From: Welwitschia mirabilis
Lineage: Eukaryota; Gnetophyta; Gnetopsida; Welwitschiales
NCBI GenBank assembly: GCA_051453625.1
Contig: JBOZIK010000001.1
Location: forward strand, 258,398,575 to 258,462,574
Reading direction: 5' to 3'
DNA: 64,000 nucleotides
The notes beneath the pieces were generated by a model. It had not been told where the DNA came from and made no database searches. It saw only the letters and a program-made list of their open reading frames with translations. Shown piece by piece: positions 62,268 through 64,000 of the stretch. A program made the translations under genes and the position numbers. Positions within the stretch are counted from its first letter, which is position 1; every line of letters begins with the position of its first letter.

Positions 62268-64000
62268 GATGTGTCAAATGATAATGCTTTGTAAACAATA
62301 TTGAAGGAAATAGAAATGTTATCATCACTATGAAGACTAAACAATAATCTATTAAAACTAGTGAAGGAAGATTTTTTGATTCTTTCATTACTTCCATTAC
62401 AAAGTAGAACTTTTAAAAAAATGGTGAATAGAGATAAAATATTGGTGAAGCCCATATAAAATAGTACATTATGCTTTATTTCTAGTTTTACATTACTTTT
62501 ACATCCTAAAAAGGTATTCATTGTTCTATTTATAATTTATTGCATAGAAATCTCAATGAATATTAGTTTCTTTTCCCTCTTTACTAAAGAAGAAAATAAT
62601 TTATCTTTTTTCATTTAAATGTATTAATGTTATAGGTAGTTAATTGATGTTTATTCTTACTTTACACTTACCATATTATCTTGAAATCTCAAACAATATT
62701 TTCTAGACTACTAGATAGAGAACTATCCATAAAAATAGCATTCATGTTGGCTAATGCACATAATGGAGGTTAATCAATATAGAATAGTTAAACATTGTAA
62801 TGTTTTAAATGAGGATTAAATCATTAACTCCATCTTAATTATATACAGATAACTAGATGAAAAGTAATTATGAACTTAGTGACTTTTGCTAACCTATATA
62901 ACAAGGGATATAACTATTTATAAAACACATGATTCATTATTAGGGGGTTAATAATAATGTTTGTACATATATGCCATCTCATCTTAATAGTTCTTAATTA
63001 GACATTATGATGGTAGATCCAAAAATACTATTTCCATCCAAGTAAATCATATGACTTATCCATACCATGTAAAACCTAGTTACATATTTCCTTCACTTGA
63101 TTATCTATGTCTATCCAAACCCATCCTTAGATCAAGGATGTGTTTTACAAAATCATAATATTAAAGATAAATTATGTCATATCATATCATATCCTATCCT
63201 ATCCTATCATAACATATCCTACCATATTATATTATATATTATTATAATTATATTATATTATATTATATTATACATTACATTATGTTATATTATATTGTGT
63301 TCTAGTATATTACATTCTAGAATACTATATTATATTGCATGTATATTATATTATAATGCATATATGTCATATTATATATTATATTATATTATATTATATC
63401 ATATCATATCATATCATATTATATTATATTATATTATATTACATTATATATATAATATTATGAGTATATATTATAAAGGGGAAAGATGTTTTATTCTTAA
63501 GAGTAGGTTAAGCTTATGAATAGATACATGTTAGACATTATTGGTTATTGACTAATAATCATGTTTCTTTTAGTATGACTAAGGTAGTTGTAGTATGCAT
63601 AGCATAGTTATAAAATGATGTAGGTTTGAGGATAGTCTTCAGTGCTTATGATTGCTTTTAGTACTCTTAATGTTTTCTAGGTACATATGCTTAAATATAA
63701 TTTCTTACATTTTCATGCACATAAGTTAAATATTTCAAATAGGTACTTGTAATCTTATCCATGAAATGATATAATAATAGTGACTATTCTATGATGATCA
63801 TCAAAATAATTAGGCACTTAATTAATGATATTAATTATTTAAATTAAAGCTAAATTTAATGAGACTAGATACCTAATTAGTGGCATATGAGTTGTTCTCT
63901 CTCATATTTGATATTTATGTATTATTAGATTTATTATGTTATGTTATAGAAGGAGCACCTAAGAGGTACCTTGCCGAAATGGCATGTGTGTGTATATGTT
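62268..64000 (+). mobile_element. LTR family X, outer copy, right part (D)
   Basis: Starts GATGTGTCAAATG, continuing copy A after the E3 target duplication, and is collinear with 52218-53950 of the inner 5' LTR. It includes a pentanucleotide array at 63176-63450 and runs off the right edge of the window. Confidence 0.85.
63176..63450 (+). repeat. Pentanucleotide array in outer LTR X
   Basis: CATAT and CCTAT units, then TATTA units, a degenerate middle with TTACATTCTAG words, then CATAT and TATTA blocks again. It is longer and more diverged than the arrays at 53131 and 57210, fitting an older copy. Confidence 0.88.

Overview
The window looks like intergenic DNA from a flowering plant. Outside one gene it is extremely A+T-rich and almost free of CpG. 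It is built from plant retroelements and DNA transposons: SIRE-like Ty1/copia, giant LTRs with an initiator-tRNA-Met type primer site, CACTA, Helitron and a pogo/Tigger type element. The single credible host gene is a plant-specific TAXI/basic 7S globulin (EDGP-like) aspartic-protease homologue at 7560-8846 on the minus strand, which is G+C-rich against its background. GC-rich genes in AT-rich repeats, and GTCGAC-rich copia LTRs, would suit a monocot, but I cannot name the species. No bacterial operon, CRISPR array or RNA gene was found.

Layout. 1-4863 (minus): decayed Helitron Rep/Pif1-helicase gene running off the left edge, with one visible small intron. 4864-7280: A+T-rich spacer with local duplications. 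7560-8930: the TAXI-type gene and its TATA box. 9850-11300 (minus): decayed pogo/Tigger DDE transposase. 11305-16720: two long direct repeats read as LTRs, separated by only about 46 bases holding a primer-binding site and a purine tract (element Y).

17633-42289 is one copia element (E1) with matching CTTAT target duplications, split by later insertions. These are a related copia element (E2, from 17994) in its 5' LTR, a 9.3-kb CACTA element (25518-34821, AAA duplication), and a 4.6-kb probable solo LTR (35869-40438, GACCT duplication) that itself carries a small CACTA-end element.

45488-64000 is a doll-in-doll nest. A giant LTR (family X) is split by copia element E3 (47547-62267, GATGT duplication), and E3 is split by a second X element (about 50100-57497). 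That X element has a 5' LTR over 4.6 kb, a 186-base internal region and a 3' LTR.

All mobile coding regions are broken by stops and frameshifts. Twelve N-runs interrupt the window, several of them exactly at microsatellites or inside nested LTRs, so some lengths are unreliable. I did not find a clearly new biochemical system. The most unusual objects are the giant-LTR elements with almost no internal region (one with two adjacent perfect hairpins) and the Tigger-type transposase remnant.
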